From Metridium senile (lineage: Eukaryota > Cnidaria > Anthozoa > Actiniaria > Metridiidae), in the NCBI GenBank assembly GCA_949775045.1, contig CATKSA010000062.1, forward strand, positions 62,001-126,000: DNA of 64,000 nucleotides, read 5' to 3'. The notes beneath the pieces were generated by a model. It was not told the origin of the DNA and did no database searches. It saw only the letters and a list, made by a program, of their open reading frames with translations. The number at the start of each line of letters is the position of its first letter. Position 1 is the stretch's first letter. The translations under genes and the position numbers were made by a program. Below are positions 22,562 to 34,440 of the stretch, piece after piece.

Positions 22562-25186
22562 TTAGGGCTTGCACTGTGAACAGAACCACTTTCCTCTAGG
22601 CTTTCGTCGAATGTTCACACAGTCATAGTGGAACCAAACCAAGTCACAGTCAGGGTTTTCACATTGGATCATTTTTCCATACTCTGGTTTGTTGCATGTA
22701 CAGCACAATAATTGTTCTTCGGGGAATCTGTCATCATCCTCTTCACATGGTTCTAAGCTTCTTGTTAGCAGCTCTGGTAAAAGGTAGCCAACAAAAAAAG
22801 AGTCTGTTTTAAGCAAGAGGGATTTCATAAACTCTGAGTCATACTTAATGTTTTCCACTGTGTAAAGGCTCTTAGCAAAGACACAGAAGTCTGCCAGCAT
22901 AATTTTATTGACGTGCATCTGCACTTGCACTTGAGTGTAAAATCTGTGATTTGTCTTAAGCTCCCCTTTCTCATTCAGACAGAAGTCAGGGTCATTGTTT
23001 ACGGTTGCAACCTCTAGTGCCTCAATATTTCTGTACTTGTATGGGCACTTAATTTCTACAACATGAGCACTACAGCATTCACACGAAGCAATCCCATCAG
23101 CTGTTGCTCCAAGGTATGGTCTGTCTGAATCAATGACCAGCCCAGAGAGCCTACACTTGAAATTATTGTGCCCAGCCCTTTGTTTTAATTTAATGTATTC
23201 CTCTCTTGCTGTGTGTTCATTGTCAAGGCCCCATTTTACTTCTTTCTTGTTTGAAATGTCTTTGTTTGAATATCCCATTATGGTTTTGATCAAATTCTCA
23301 GGAGATGTTGTATCTCGTCTGTGGACCACTGAGTGTGCTTTGCTGGCTGTAATCCTCCCATGTCTATGCTGAAACCACAGGGGACAAACACTTTGATTTC
23401 TTGTCATCAACTCAACATTCTCCCTCTGTTTTTCGGTATATTGACCATGAAGCTCGCTCAACATAGCATCACATTTTTCATTTAAATGTTTTAGGTCAAG
23501 TTTAGTACATTCTTCACAATACAGTGATGTTAATGGTGGTGGTAAGTCTATTTCATCCTCATCTTCTGAAGCTGAATCTGTTTCTTCTGGGTCAAGTTTT
23601 GGGACTAAGTCAAAAAATACTGCATTGGGACACGCTTGCTTTAGTTTTTCTAATTCAGTATGGTCAGGTAGGGGTGGGGAACTTGAGAATGAAGCTGTAT
23701 TTATTACTTGTGTACGATTTCTTTTCGTAAGGTTTTGAAGTTCAGATACTGGAAGTGGATTTATCTGTGTATTAAGACAATTCCATAAGAATGGATGAAT
23801 AAATAAATGAACAAACAAATAATGTTGACACAACATATAAACAACAAGTAGATAGATAAATGAATTGAAAAAAACCCACATGTATAAATAAACAAACAAA
23901 TAGTGCAAGCATTAAATCCGTGAAACTTTAGTAATATTAAATTGCATTAATTTGTACAATATCCTTTGTCTTCTATTGTTTAATTAGCACTATTTTAGTG
24001 TTTCACGGATTCAAGTTTTGTACTCTACACTCCAGCATACATACAAACAAACTAAAATAAATATATAACTGTGATACATGAGTCAATTAAAACTACAGTA
24101 AGTAAATGCATATTGGCATTTAGTGCCAACTCTATTATGACTGCAAAATCATTACAAACAAGCACTACAATGTATTATGTATACAAGCAATCATCATGAT
24201 AAACATTATAATAAGTTTACCTTTTCTCTGAATGTTTTATTCCACTGACATGCCTCATCTGTACATGAAGTCTTAGTAATACCAAGCCTAACTCCAGCTT
24301 CGATTTTGAATAAAACAGCAGCAACGTGACTGCAAACTTCACCGAGTCTTAAAGGCAATTGCATTCATTTTGATCAGTAAAGAACACTTTTAATTTAGCC
24401 CGGCGAATGATGAAGAGTATCGACGTCCATCGACGTAAGTTGTTGTATTGTAGCTTTGGAGCTGTTTATATGAAGGTGATTTCCCCTGCTAACCTGGACT
24501 ATTAAACCAATTGTTTTATATCAGATAAAACAAAAGAGTTTTAAAGTAATTCCTCCTATAGTATCCAAGTCAGCAGGCGTAAGTTGTCACCTTGATATAA
24601 ACAACCCATCGAAAGATGACAGTGGGTTATATATAAGTTCGCTTGCCGGACAAAACGCCTGTTGTTAATTATGAATGCCAGAGAATGAAAACGCAGTATT
24701 AATCCAACCTTACCCGGCCATACATGTGCAGTGAGCACAGTAGACGGAAGCATCTTTTCTGTGAAGGCAAACCCAAGCATCGTGTGCCTTGTCGTTCAGT
24801 CTTTGCGAAGGAATCACCTTTCCTTTCACGAAGCAAAACGGAGCTTCACTCTCAACTGAATGATACCACAGCATCTTAACGTGGCCGCTTATGAAATATA
24901 GATATGCTTCAAGAGATTTGAATGCCTTTAACGATTCCTTTGTATAGATCCCTGGCGTGTCAATTAAGTAGGTGTAAATGTCACCGAACGTAACGTCTGG
25001 CCAAAGTGAAGGATTGTTTTGCCAATTTTTTAAACAATACGGATCCGGAAGCGAAGAAGAACCTTTGTTATATTTTAGTTTGGTTAAATACCGAGATTTT
25101 GCGGTCGAATCTAAGGATTTTACGTAATCGGAGAGGTCTGCAAAGCAAGTTGAAGAATCAAAACACGAATTAACCCCAGCCGCCAT
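22562..25186 (-). CDS. SWIM - YqaJ nuclease - PHD protein (three exons)
   Basis: Exons on the minus strand are 25186-24714, 24347-24221 and 23764-22562 (stop TAA). Introns are GTAAGG/AAG (phase 2) and GTAAAC/CAG (phase 0), giving 600 residues. A conserved N-terminal region ends in a SWIM zinc finger split by intron 1 (C153, C155, C163, H165). An acidic linker (about 258-273) precedes a YqaJ/lambda-exonuclease-like PD-(D/E)XK domain: E383, D423 (TADGI), E437-x-K439 (VEIKCP) and the Q-rich motif Q478/Q480/Q482. The C-terminus is a complete C4HC3 PHD finger (C554 to C598). The ATG lies in AAGATGGCGG. The reading frame is intact, unlike the transposase. ISL2EU elements are known to carry such a nuclease; its role in transposition is not settled. 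The 48 residues upstream of exon 3 in the open frame are intron. Confidence 0.88.
23903..24025. mobile_element. Diverged relative of the TA-flanked MITE, inside nuclease intron 2
   Basis: Imperfect inverted ends with a perfect 12-bp core (AATCCGTGAAAC at 23915-23926, inverted at 24000-24011), right end TTTTGTACTC as in the two MITEs at 20.2-20.6 kb, and the shared inner motif TCTATTGTTTAAT. TA lies at 23901-23902 and 24026-24027. It lies wholly within the intron 23765-24220, so splicing would remove it. Confidence 0.6.
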
Positions 25187-25189
25187 CTT
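25179..25189 (-). promoter_or_regulatory. YY1-type motif over the nuclease start codon
   Basis: On the minus strand this reads AAGATGGCGGC, the form of the YY1 motif common at animal housekeeping promoters, and it contains the nuclease ATG (25186-25184). The match is seen directly; binding is inferred. Confidence 0.5.
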
Positions 25190-25233
25190 TCGCTCGCAAA
25201 GCTCGAAGTTGCACTTTTGCCAACCAGAATAAA

Positions 25234-25243
25234 GCGCATGCGC
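25234..25243. promoter_or_regulatory. NRF1-type palindrome
   Basis: GCGCATGCGC is an exact match to the palindromic NRF1 consensus, 48-57 bp upstream of the nuclease ATG and about 40 bp from the right end of the element. With the YY1-type motif it makes a compact housekeeping-like promoter. Confidence 0.5.
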
Positions 25244-25254
25244 GAAAATGACGT

Positions 25255-25273
25255 TTTGTTTACAAACAATGAC
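25255..25273. repeat. Right partner of the 19-bp subterminal inverted repeat
   Basis: Exact inverted copy of 18010-18028, placed about 6 bp inside the right end. GCGC lies next to both copies. This is a likely recognition sequence for the THAP domain, by inference. Confidence 0.7.
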
Positions 25274-25278
25274 AAGCG

Positions 25279-25284
25279 CTATAG
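25279..25284. repeat. Right copy of the duplicated insertion target CTATAG
   Basis: The array resumes here with CTATAGGGCATATTGC in the phase left at 17928. Removing the insert and one hexamer restores a normal monomer, matching the homologous monomer at 17113. Confidence 0.85.
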
Positions 25285-28200
25285 GGCATATTGCATTCTG
25301 GGTAGGATTTTGTAGTTTTTTCTATAAAAAATATTGCGCATTTATCAGAATGCTCTAATATTCTCAGACATTACTCACAGGGTCTAGGCAAAAATTTTGT
25401 GCCGAAAACTCCGATCTTTTTGACACATTTTCAGATCACCCTATAGGGCATATTGCATTCTGGGTAGGATTTTGTAGTTTTTTCTAAATAAAATATTGCG
25501 CATTTATCAGAATGCTCTAATATTCTCAGACATTACTCACAGGGTCTAGGCGAAAATTTTGTGCCGAAAACCCCGATCTTTTTGACACATTTCCAGATCA
25601 CCCTATAGGGCATATTGCATTGTGGGTAGGATTTTGTAGTTTTTTCTAAATAAAATCTTGCGCATTCATCAGAATGCTCTAATATTCTCAGACATTACTC
25701 ACAGGGTCTAGGCAAAAATTTTGTGCCGAAAACCCCGATCTTTATGACACATTTTCAGATCACCCTATAGGGCATATTGCATTCTGGGTAGGATTTTGTA
25801 GTTTTTTCTATAAAAAATATTGCGCATTTATCAGAATGCTCTAATATTCTCAGACATTACTCACAGGGTCTAGGCAAAAATTTTGTGCCGAAAACCCCGA
25901 TCTTTTTGACACATTTTCAGATCACCCTATAGGGCATATTGCATTCTGGGTAGGATTTTGTAGTTTTTTTCTAAATAAAATATTGCGCATTTATCAGATA
26001 GCTCTAATATTCTCAGACATTACGCACAGGGTCTAGGCGAAAATTTTGTGCCGAAAACCCCGATCTTTTTGACACATTTTCAGATCACCCTATAGGGCAT
26101 ATTGCATTCTGGGTAGGATTTAGTATTTTTTTCTAAAAAAAATCTTGCACATTGATCAGAATGCTCTAATATTCTCAGACATTACTCACAGGGTCTAGGC
26201 AAAAATTTTGTGCCGAAAACCCCGATCTTTTTGACACATTTTCAGATCACCCTATAGGGCATATTGCATTCTGGGTAGGATTTTGTAGTTTTTTCTAAAT
26301 AAAATATTGCGCATTTATCAGAATGCTCTAATATTCTCAGACATTACTCACAGGGTCTAGGCGAAAATTTTGTGCCGAAAACCCCGATCTTTTTGACACA
26401 TTTCCAGATCACCCTATAGGGCATATTGCATTGTGGGTAGGATTTTGTAGTTTTTTCTAAATAAAATCTTGCGCATTCATCAGAATGCTCTAATATTCTC
26501 AGACATTACTCACAGGGTCTAGGCAAAAATTTTGTGCCGAAAACCCCGATCTTTATGACACATTTTCAGATCACCCTATAGGGCATATTGCATTCTGGGT
26601 AGGATTTTGTAGTTTTTTCTATAAAAAATATTGCGCATTTATCAGAATGCTCTAATATTCTCAGACATTACTCACAGGGTCTAGGCAAAAATTTTGTGCC
26701 GAAAACCCCGATCTTTTTGACACATTTTCAGATCACCCTATAGGGCATATTGCATTCTGGGTAGGATTTTGTAGTTTTTTTCTAAATAAAATATTGCGCA
26801 TTTATCAGATAGCTCTAATATTCTCAGACATTACTCACAGGGTCTAGGCGAAAATTTTGTGCCGAAAACCCCGATCTTTTTGACACATTTTCAGATCACC
26901 CTATAGGGCATATTGCATTGTGGGTAGGATTTTGTAGTTTTTTCTAAATAAAATCTTGCGCATTTATCAGAATGCTCTAATATTCTCAGACATTACTCAC
27001 AGGGTCTAGGCAAAAATTTTGTGCCGAAAACCCCGATCTTTATGACACATTTTCAGATCACGCTATAGGGCATATTGCATTGTGGGTAGGATTTTGTAGT
27101 TTTTTCTAAATAAAATCTCGCGCATTGATCAGAATGCTCTAATATTCTCAGACATTACTCACAGGGTCTAGGCGAAAATTTTGTGCCGAAAACCCCGATC
27201 TTTTTGACACATTTTCAGATCACCCTATAGGGCATATTGCATTGTGGGTAGGATTTTGTAGTTTTTTCTAAATAAAATCTTGCGCATTTATCAGAATGCT
27301 CTAATATTCTCAGACATTCTTCACAGGGTCTAGACGAAAATTTTGTGCCGAAAACCCCGATCTTTTTGACACATTTTCAGATCACCCTATAGGGCATATT
27401 GCATTCTGGGTAGGATTTTGTAGTTTTTTCTAAATAAAATATTGCGCATTGATAAGAATGCTCTAATATTCTCAGACATTACTCACAGGGTCTAGGCAAA
27501 AATTTTGTGCAGAAAACCCCGATCTTTTTGACACATTTTCAGATCACCCTATAGGGCATATTGCATTCTGGGTAGGATTTTGTAGTTTTTTCTATAAAAA
27601 ATATTGCGCATTGATCAGAATGCTCTAATATTCTCAGACATTACTCACAGGGTCTAGGCAAAAATTTTGTGCCGAAAACCCCGATCTTTTTGACACATTT
27701 TCAGATCACCCTATAGGGCATATTGCATTCTGGGTAGGATTTTGTAGTTTTTTCTAAATAAAATATTGCGCATTTATCAGATAGCTCTAATATTCTCAGA
27801 CATTACTCACAGGGTCTAGGCAAAAATTTTGTGCCGAAAACCCCGATCTTTTTGACACATTTTCAGATCACCCTATAGGGCATATTGCATTGTGGGTAGG
27901 ATTTAGTATTTTTTTCTAAATAAAATCTTGCACATTGATCAGAATGCTCTAATATTCTCAGACATTACTCACAGGGTCTAGTCGAAAATTGTGTGCCGAA
28001 AACCCCGATTTTTTTGACACATTTTCAGATCACCCTATAGTGCATATTGCATTCTGGGTAGGATTTTGTAGTTTTTTCTAAATAAAATCTTGCGCATTGA
28101 TCAGAATGCTCTAATATTCTCAGACATTACTCACAGGGTCTAGGCGAAAATTTTGTGCCGAAAACCCCGATCATTTTGACACATTTTCAGATCACCCTAT

Positions 28201-31200
28201 AGGGCATATTGCATTGTGGGTAGGATTTTGTAGTTTTTTCTAAATAAAATCTTGCGCATTTATCAGAATGCTCTAATATTCTCAGACATTACTCACAGGG
28301 TCTAGGCAAAAATTTTGTGCCAAAAACCCCGATCTTTATGACACATTTTCAGATCACCCTATAGGGCATATTGCATTCTGGGTAGGATTTTGTAGTTTTT
28401 TCTATAAAAAATATTGCGCATTTATCAGAATGCTCTAATATTCTCAGACATTACTCACAGGGTCTAGGCAAAAATTTTGTGCCGAAAACCCCGATCTTTT
28501 TGACACATTTTCAGATCACCCTATAGGGCATATTGCATTCTGGGTAGGATTTTGTAGTTTTTTCTAAATAAAATATTGCGCATTTATCAGAATGCTCTAA
28601 TATTCTCAGACATTACTCACAGGGTCTAGGCGAAAATTTTGTGCCGAAAACCCCGATCTTTTTGACACATTTCCAGATCACCCTATAGGGCATATTGCAT
28701 TGTGGGTAGGATTTTGTAGTTTTTTCTAAATAAAATCTTGCGCATTCATCAGAATGCTCTAATATTCTCAGACATTACTCACAGGGTCTAGGCAAAAATT
28801 TTGTGCCGAAAACCCCGATCTTTATGACACATTTTCAGATCACCCTATAGGGCATATTGCATTCTGGGTAGGATTTTGTAGTTTTTTCTATAAAAAATAT
28901 TGCGCATTTATCAGAATGCTCTAATATTCTCAGACATTACTCACAGGGTCTAGGCAAAAATTTTGTGCCGAAAACCCCGATCTTTTTGACACATTTTCAG
29001 ATCACCCTATAGGGCATATTGCATTCTGGGTAGGATTTTGTAGTTTTTTCTAAATAAAATATTGCGCATTTATCAGATAGCTCTAATATTCTCAGACATT
29101 ACTCACAGGGTCTAGGCGAAAATTTTGTGCCGAAAACCCCGATCTTTTTGACACATTTTCAGATCACCCTATAGGGCATATTGCATTGTGGGTAGGATTT
29201 AGTATTTTTTTCTAAATAAAATCTTGCACATTGATCAGAATGCTCTAATATTCTCAGACATTACTCACAGGGTCTAGTCGAAAATTGTGTGCCGAAAACC
29301 CCGATTTTTTTGACACATTTTCAGATCACCCTATAGTGCATATTGCATTCTGGGTAGGATTTTGTAGTTTTTTCTAAATAAAATCTTGCGCATTGATCAG
29401 AATGCTCTAATATTCTCAGACATTACTCACAGGGTCTAGGCGAAAATTTTGTGCCCAAAACCCCGATCTTTTTGACACATTTTCAGATCACCCTATAGGG
29501 CATATTGCATTGTGGGTAGGATTTTGTAGTTTTTTCTAAATAAAATCTTGCGCATTTATCAGAATGCTCTAATATTCTCAGACATTACTCACAGGGTCTA
29601 GGCAAAAATTTTGTGCCAAAAACCCCGATCTTTATGACACATTTTCAGATCACCCTATAGGGCATATTGCATTCTGGGTAGGATTTTGTAGTTTTTTCTA
29701 TAAAAAATATTGCGCATTTATCAGAATGCTCTAATATTCTCAGACATTACTCACAGGGTCTAGGCAAAAATTTTGTGCCGAAAACCCCGATCTTTTTGAC
29801 ACATTTTCAGATCACCCTATAGGGCATATTGCATTCTGGGTAGGATTTTGTAGTTTTTTCTAAATAAAATATTGCGCATTTATCAGAATGCTCTAATATT
29901 CTCAGACATTACTCACAGGGTGTAGGCGAAAATTTTGTGCCGAAAACCCCGATCTTTTTGACACATTTCCAGATCACCCTATAGGGCATATTGCATTGTG
30001 GGTAGGATTTTGTAGTTTTTTCTAAATAAAATCTTGCGCATTCATCAGAATGCTCTAATATTCTCAGACATTACTCACAGGGTCTAGGCAAAAATTTTGT
30101 GCCGAAAACCCCGATCTTTTTGACACATTTTCAGATCACCCTATAGGGCATATTGCATTCTGGGTAGGATTTTGTAGTTTTTTTCTAAATAAAATATTGC
30201 GCATTTATCAGATAGCTCTAATATTCTCAGACATTACTCACAGGGTCTAGGCGAAAATTTTGTGCCGAAAACCCCGATCTTTTTGACACATTTTCAGATC
30301 ACCCTATAGGGCATATTGCATTCTGGGTAGGATTTTGTAGTTTTTTCTAAATAAAATCTTGCGCATTGATCAGAATGCTCTAATATTCTCAGACATTACT
30401 CACAGGGTCTAGGCAAAAATTTTGTGCAGTAAACCCCGATCTTTTTGACACATTTTCAGATCACCCTATAGGGCATATTGCATTCTGGGTAGGATTTTGT
30501 AGTTTTTTCTATAAAAAATATTGCGCATTTATCAGAATACTCTAATATTCTCAGACATTACTCACAGGGTCTAGGCAAAAATTTTGTGCCGAAAACCCCG
30601 ATCTTTTTGACACATTTTCAGATCACCCTATAGGGCATATTGCATTCTGGGTAGGATTTTGTAGTTTTTTCTAAATAAAATATTGCGCATTTATCAGAAT
30701 GCTCTAATATTCTCAGACATTACTCACAGGGTCTAGGCGAAAATTTTGTGCCGAAAACCCCGATCTTTTTGACACATTTCCAGATCACCCTATAGGGCAT
30801 ATTGCATTGTGGGTAGGATTTTGTAGTTTTTTCTAAATAAAATCTTGCGCATTCATCAGAATGCTCTAATATTCTCAGACATTACTCACAGGGTCTAGGC
30901 AAAAATTTTGTGCCGAAAACCCCGATCTTTATGACACATTTTCAGATCACCCTATAGGGCATATTGCATTCTGGGTAGGATTTTGTAGTTTTTTCTATAA
31001 AAAATATTGCGCATTTATCAGAATGCTCTAATATTCTCAGACATTACTCACAGGGTCTAGGCAAAAATTTTGTGCCGAAAACCCCGATCTTTTTGACACA
31101 TTTTCAGATCACCCTATAGGGCATATTGCATTCTGGGTAGGATTTTGTAGTTTTTTCTAAATAAAATATTGCACATTTATCAGATAGCTCTAATATTCTC

Positions 31201-34200
31201 AGACATTACTCACAGGGTCTAGGCGAAAATTTTGTGCCGAAAACCCCGATCTTTTTGACACATTTTCAGATCACCCTATAGGGCATATTGCATTGTGGGT
31301 AGGATTTAGTATTTTTTTCTAAATAAAATCTTGCACATTGATCAGAATGCTCTAATATTCTCAGACATTACTCACAGGGTCTAGTCGAAAATTGTGTGCC
31401 GAAAACCCCGATTTTTTTGACACATTTTCAGATCACCCTATAGTGCATATTGCATTCTGGGTAGGATTTTGTAGTTTTTTCTAAATAAAATCTTGCGCAT
31501 TGATCAGAATGCTCTAATATTCTCAGACATTACTCACAGGGTCTAGGCGAAAATTTTGTGCCCAAAACCCCGATCTTTTTGACACATTTTCAGATCACCC
31601 TATAGGGCATATTGCATTGTGGGTAGGATTTTGTAGTTTTTTCTAAATAAAATCTTGCGCATTTATCAGAATGCTCTAATATTCTCAGACATTACTCACA
31701 GGGTCTAGGCAAAAATTTTGTGCCAAAAACCCCGATCTTTATGACACATTTTCAGATCACCCTATAGGGCATATTGCATTCTGGGTAGGATTTTGTAGTT
31801 TTTTCTATAAAAAATATTGCGCATTTATCAGAATGCTCTAATATTCTCAGACATTACTCACAGGGTCTAGGCAAAAATTTTGTGCCGAAAACCCCGATCT
31901 TTTTGACACATTTTCAGATCACCCTATAGGGCATATTGCATTCTGGGTAGGATTTTGTAGTTTTTTCTAAATAAAATATTGCGCATTTATCAGAATGCTC
32001 TAATATTCTCAGACATTACTCACAGGGTCTAGGCGAAAATTTTGTGCCGAAAACCCCGATCTTTTTGACACATTTCCAGATCACCCTATAGGGCATATTG
32101 CATTGTGGGTAGGATTTTGTAGTTTTTTCTAAATAAAATCTTGCGCATTCATCAGAATGCTCTAATATTCTCAGACATTACTCACAGGGTCTAGGCAAAA
32201 ATTTTGTGCCGAAAACCCCGATCTTTTTGACACATTTTCAGATCACCCTATAGGGCATATTGCATTCTGGGTAGGATTTTGTAGTTTTTTTCTAAATAAA
32301 ATATTGCGCATTTATCAGATAGCTCTAATATTCTCAGACATTACTCACAGGGTCTAGGCGAAAATTTTGTGCCGAAAACCCCGATCTTTTTGACACATTT
32401 TCAGATCACCCTATAGGGCATATTGCATTCTGGGTAGGATTTTGTAGTTTTTTCTAAATAAAATCTTGCGCATTGATCAGAATGCTCTAATATTCTCAGA
32501 CATTACTCACAGGGTCTAGGCAAAAATTTTGTGCAGTAAACCCCGATCTTTTTGACACATTTTCAGATCACCCTATAGGGCATATTGCATTCTGGGTAGG
32601 ATTTTGTAGTTTTTTCTAAATAAAATATTGCGCATTTATCAGATAGCTCTAATATTCTCAGACATTACTCACAGGGTCTAGGCGAAAATTTTGTGCCGAA
32701 AACCCCGATCTTTTTGACACATTTTCAGATCACCCTATAGGGCATATTGCATTCTGGGTAGGATTTAGTAGTTTTTTCTAAATAAAATCTTGCACATTGA
32801 TCAGAATGCTCTAATATTCTCAGACATTACTCACAGGGTCTAGGCAAAAATTTTGTGCAGAAAACCCCGATCTTTTTGACACATTTTCAGATCACCCTAT
32901 AGGGCATATTGCATTCTGGGTAGGATTTTGTAGTTTTTTCTATAAAAAATATTGCGCATTTATCAGAATGCTCTAATATTCTCAGACATTACTCACAGGG
33001 TCTAGGCAAAAATTTTGTGCCGAAAACCCCGATCTTTTTGACACATTTTCAGATCACCCTATAGGGCATATTGCATTCTGGGTAGGATTTTGTAGTTTTT
33101 TCTAAATAAAATATTGCGCATTTATCAGATAGCTCTAATATTCTCAGACATTACTCACAGGGTCTAGGCGAAAATTTTGTGCCGAAAGCCCGATCTTTTT
33201 GACACATTTTCAGATCACCCTATAGGGCATATTGCATTCTGGGTAGGATTTAGTATTTTTTTCTAAATAAAATCTTGCACATTGATCAGAATGCTCTAAT
33301 ATTCTCAGACATTACTCACAGGGTCTAGTCGAAAATTGTGTGCCGAAAACCCCGATTTTTTTGACACATTTTCAGATCACCCTATAGTGCATATTGCATT
33401 CTGGGTAGGATTTTGTAGTTTTTTCTAAATAAAATCTTGCGCATTGATCAGAATGCTCTAATATTCTCAGACATTACTCACAGGGTCTAGGCGAAAATTT
33501 TGTGCCCAAAACCCGATCTTTTTGACACATTTTCAGATCACCCTATAGGGCATATTGCATTCTGGGTAGGATTTTGTAGTTTTTTCTAAATAAAATCTTG
33601 CGCATTTATCAGAATGCTCTAATATTCTCAGACATTACTCACAGGGTCTAGGCAAAAATTTTGTGCCAAAAACCCCGATCTTTATGACACATTTTCAGAT
33701 CACCCTATAGGGCATATTGCATTCTGGGTAGGATTTTGTAGTTTTTTCTATAAAAAATATTGCGCATTTATCAGAATGCTCTAATATTCTCAGACATTAC
33801 TCACAGGGTCTAGGCAAAAATTTTGTGCCGAAAACCCCGATCTTTTTGACACATTTTCAGATCACCCTATAGGGCATATTGCATTCTGGGTAGGATTTTG
33901 TAGTTTTTTCTAAATAAAATATTGCGCATTTATCAGAATGCTCTAATATTCTCAGACATTACTCACAGGGTCTAGGCGAAAATTTTGTGCCGAAAACCCC
34001 GATCTTTTTGACACATTTCCAGATCACCCTATAGGGCATATTGCATTGTGGGTAGGATTTTGTAGTTTTTTCTAAATAAAATCTTGCGCATTCATCAGAA
34101 TGCTCTAATATTCTCAGACATTACTCACAGGGTCTAGGCAAAAATTTTGTGCCGAAAACCCCGATCTTTATGACACATTTTCAGATCACCCTATAGGGCA

Positions 34201-34440
34201 TATTGCATTCTGGGTAGGATTTTGTAGTTTTTTCTATAAAAAATATTGCGCATTTATCAGAATGCTCTAATATTCTCAGACATTACTCACAGGGTCTAGG
34301 CAAAAATTTTGTGCCGAAAACCCCGATCTTTTTGACACATTTTCAGATCACCCTATAGGGCATATTGCATTCTGGGTAGGATTTTGTAGTTTTTTTCTAA
34401 ATAAAATATTGCGCATTTATCAGATAGCTCTAATATTCTC
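25285..34440 (+). repeat. Satellite array, family B block, right of the transposon
   Basis: About 56 monomers of the same variant set as 11.0-17.9 kb. The first 280 bases after the insert match 17119-17400, continuing the 810-bp repeat that the transposon interrupted. The GTCGAAAATTGTGTGCC monomer recurs at 27981, 29277, 31384 and 33328. No gene is seen. Confidence 0.93.
28300..32600 (+). repeat. 13-monomer higher-order repeat, shift 2,107 bp
   Basis: Rare variants recur at exactly 2,107 bp: GCATTCATC 28743 to 30850 and 30039 to 32146, GTGCAGTAAACC 30426 to 32533, and GTCGAAAATTG 29277 to 31384. This fits two adjacent copies; block edges are approximate. Confidence 0.8.

Larger units (their letters stand above)
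17927..25280 (+). mobile_element. ISL2EU-like DNA transposon (PIF/Harbinger-related) inserted in the satellite
   Basis: A unique 7.35-kb segment interrupts an otherwise unbroken monomer. Read with a 2-bp AT duplication, the element starts AGCGAAGC and ends GACAAGCGCT, so its ends share inverted AGCG. It carries two convergent spliced genes: a THAP plus DDE transposase on the plus strand and a SWIM plus YqaJ nuclease on the minus strand. From established knowledge, that pair is the hallmark of ISL2EU elements. Longer terminal inverted repeats are weak, but a 19-bp inverted match links 18010-18028 and 25255-25273. The frameshift in transposase exon 1 suggests a recently inactivated copy, or a base error. 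The superfamily call rests on the proteins. Confidence 0.88.

Noticed and set aside
23765..23908. Upstream part of the open frame that ends in the PHD finger
   Set aside because: A 48-residue hydrophobic, low-complexity extension. A good acceptor (CACAG) at 23765-23769 and phase agreement with exon 2 mark it as intron.
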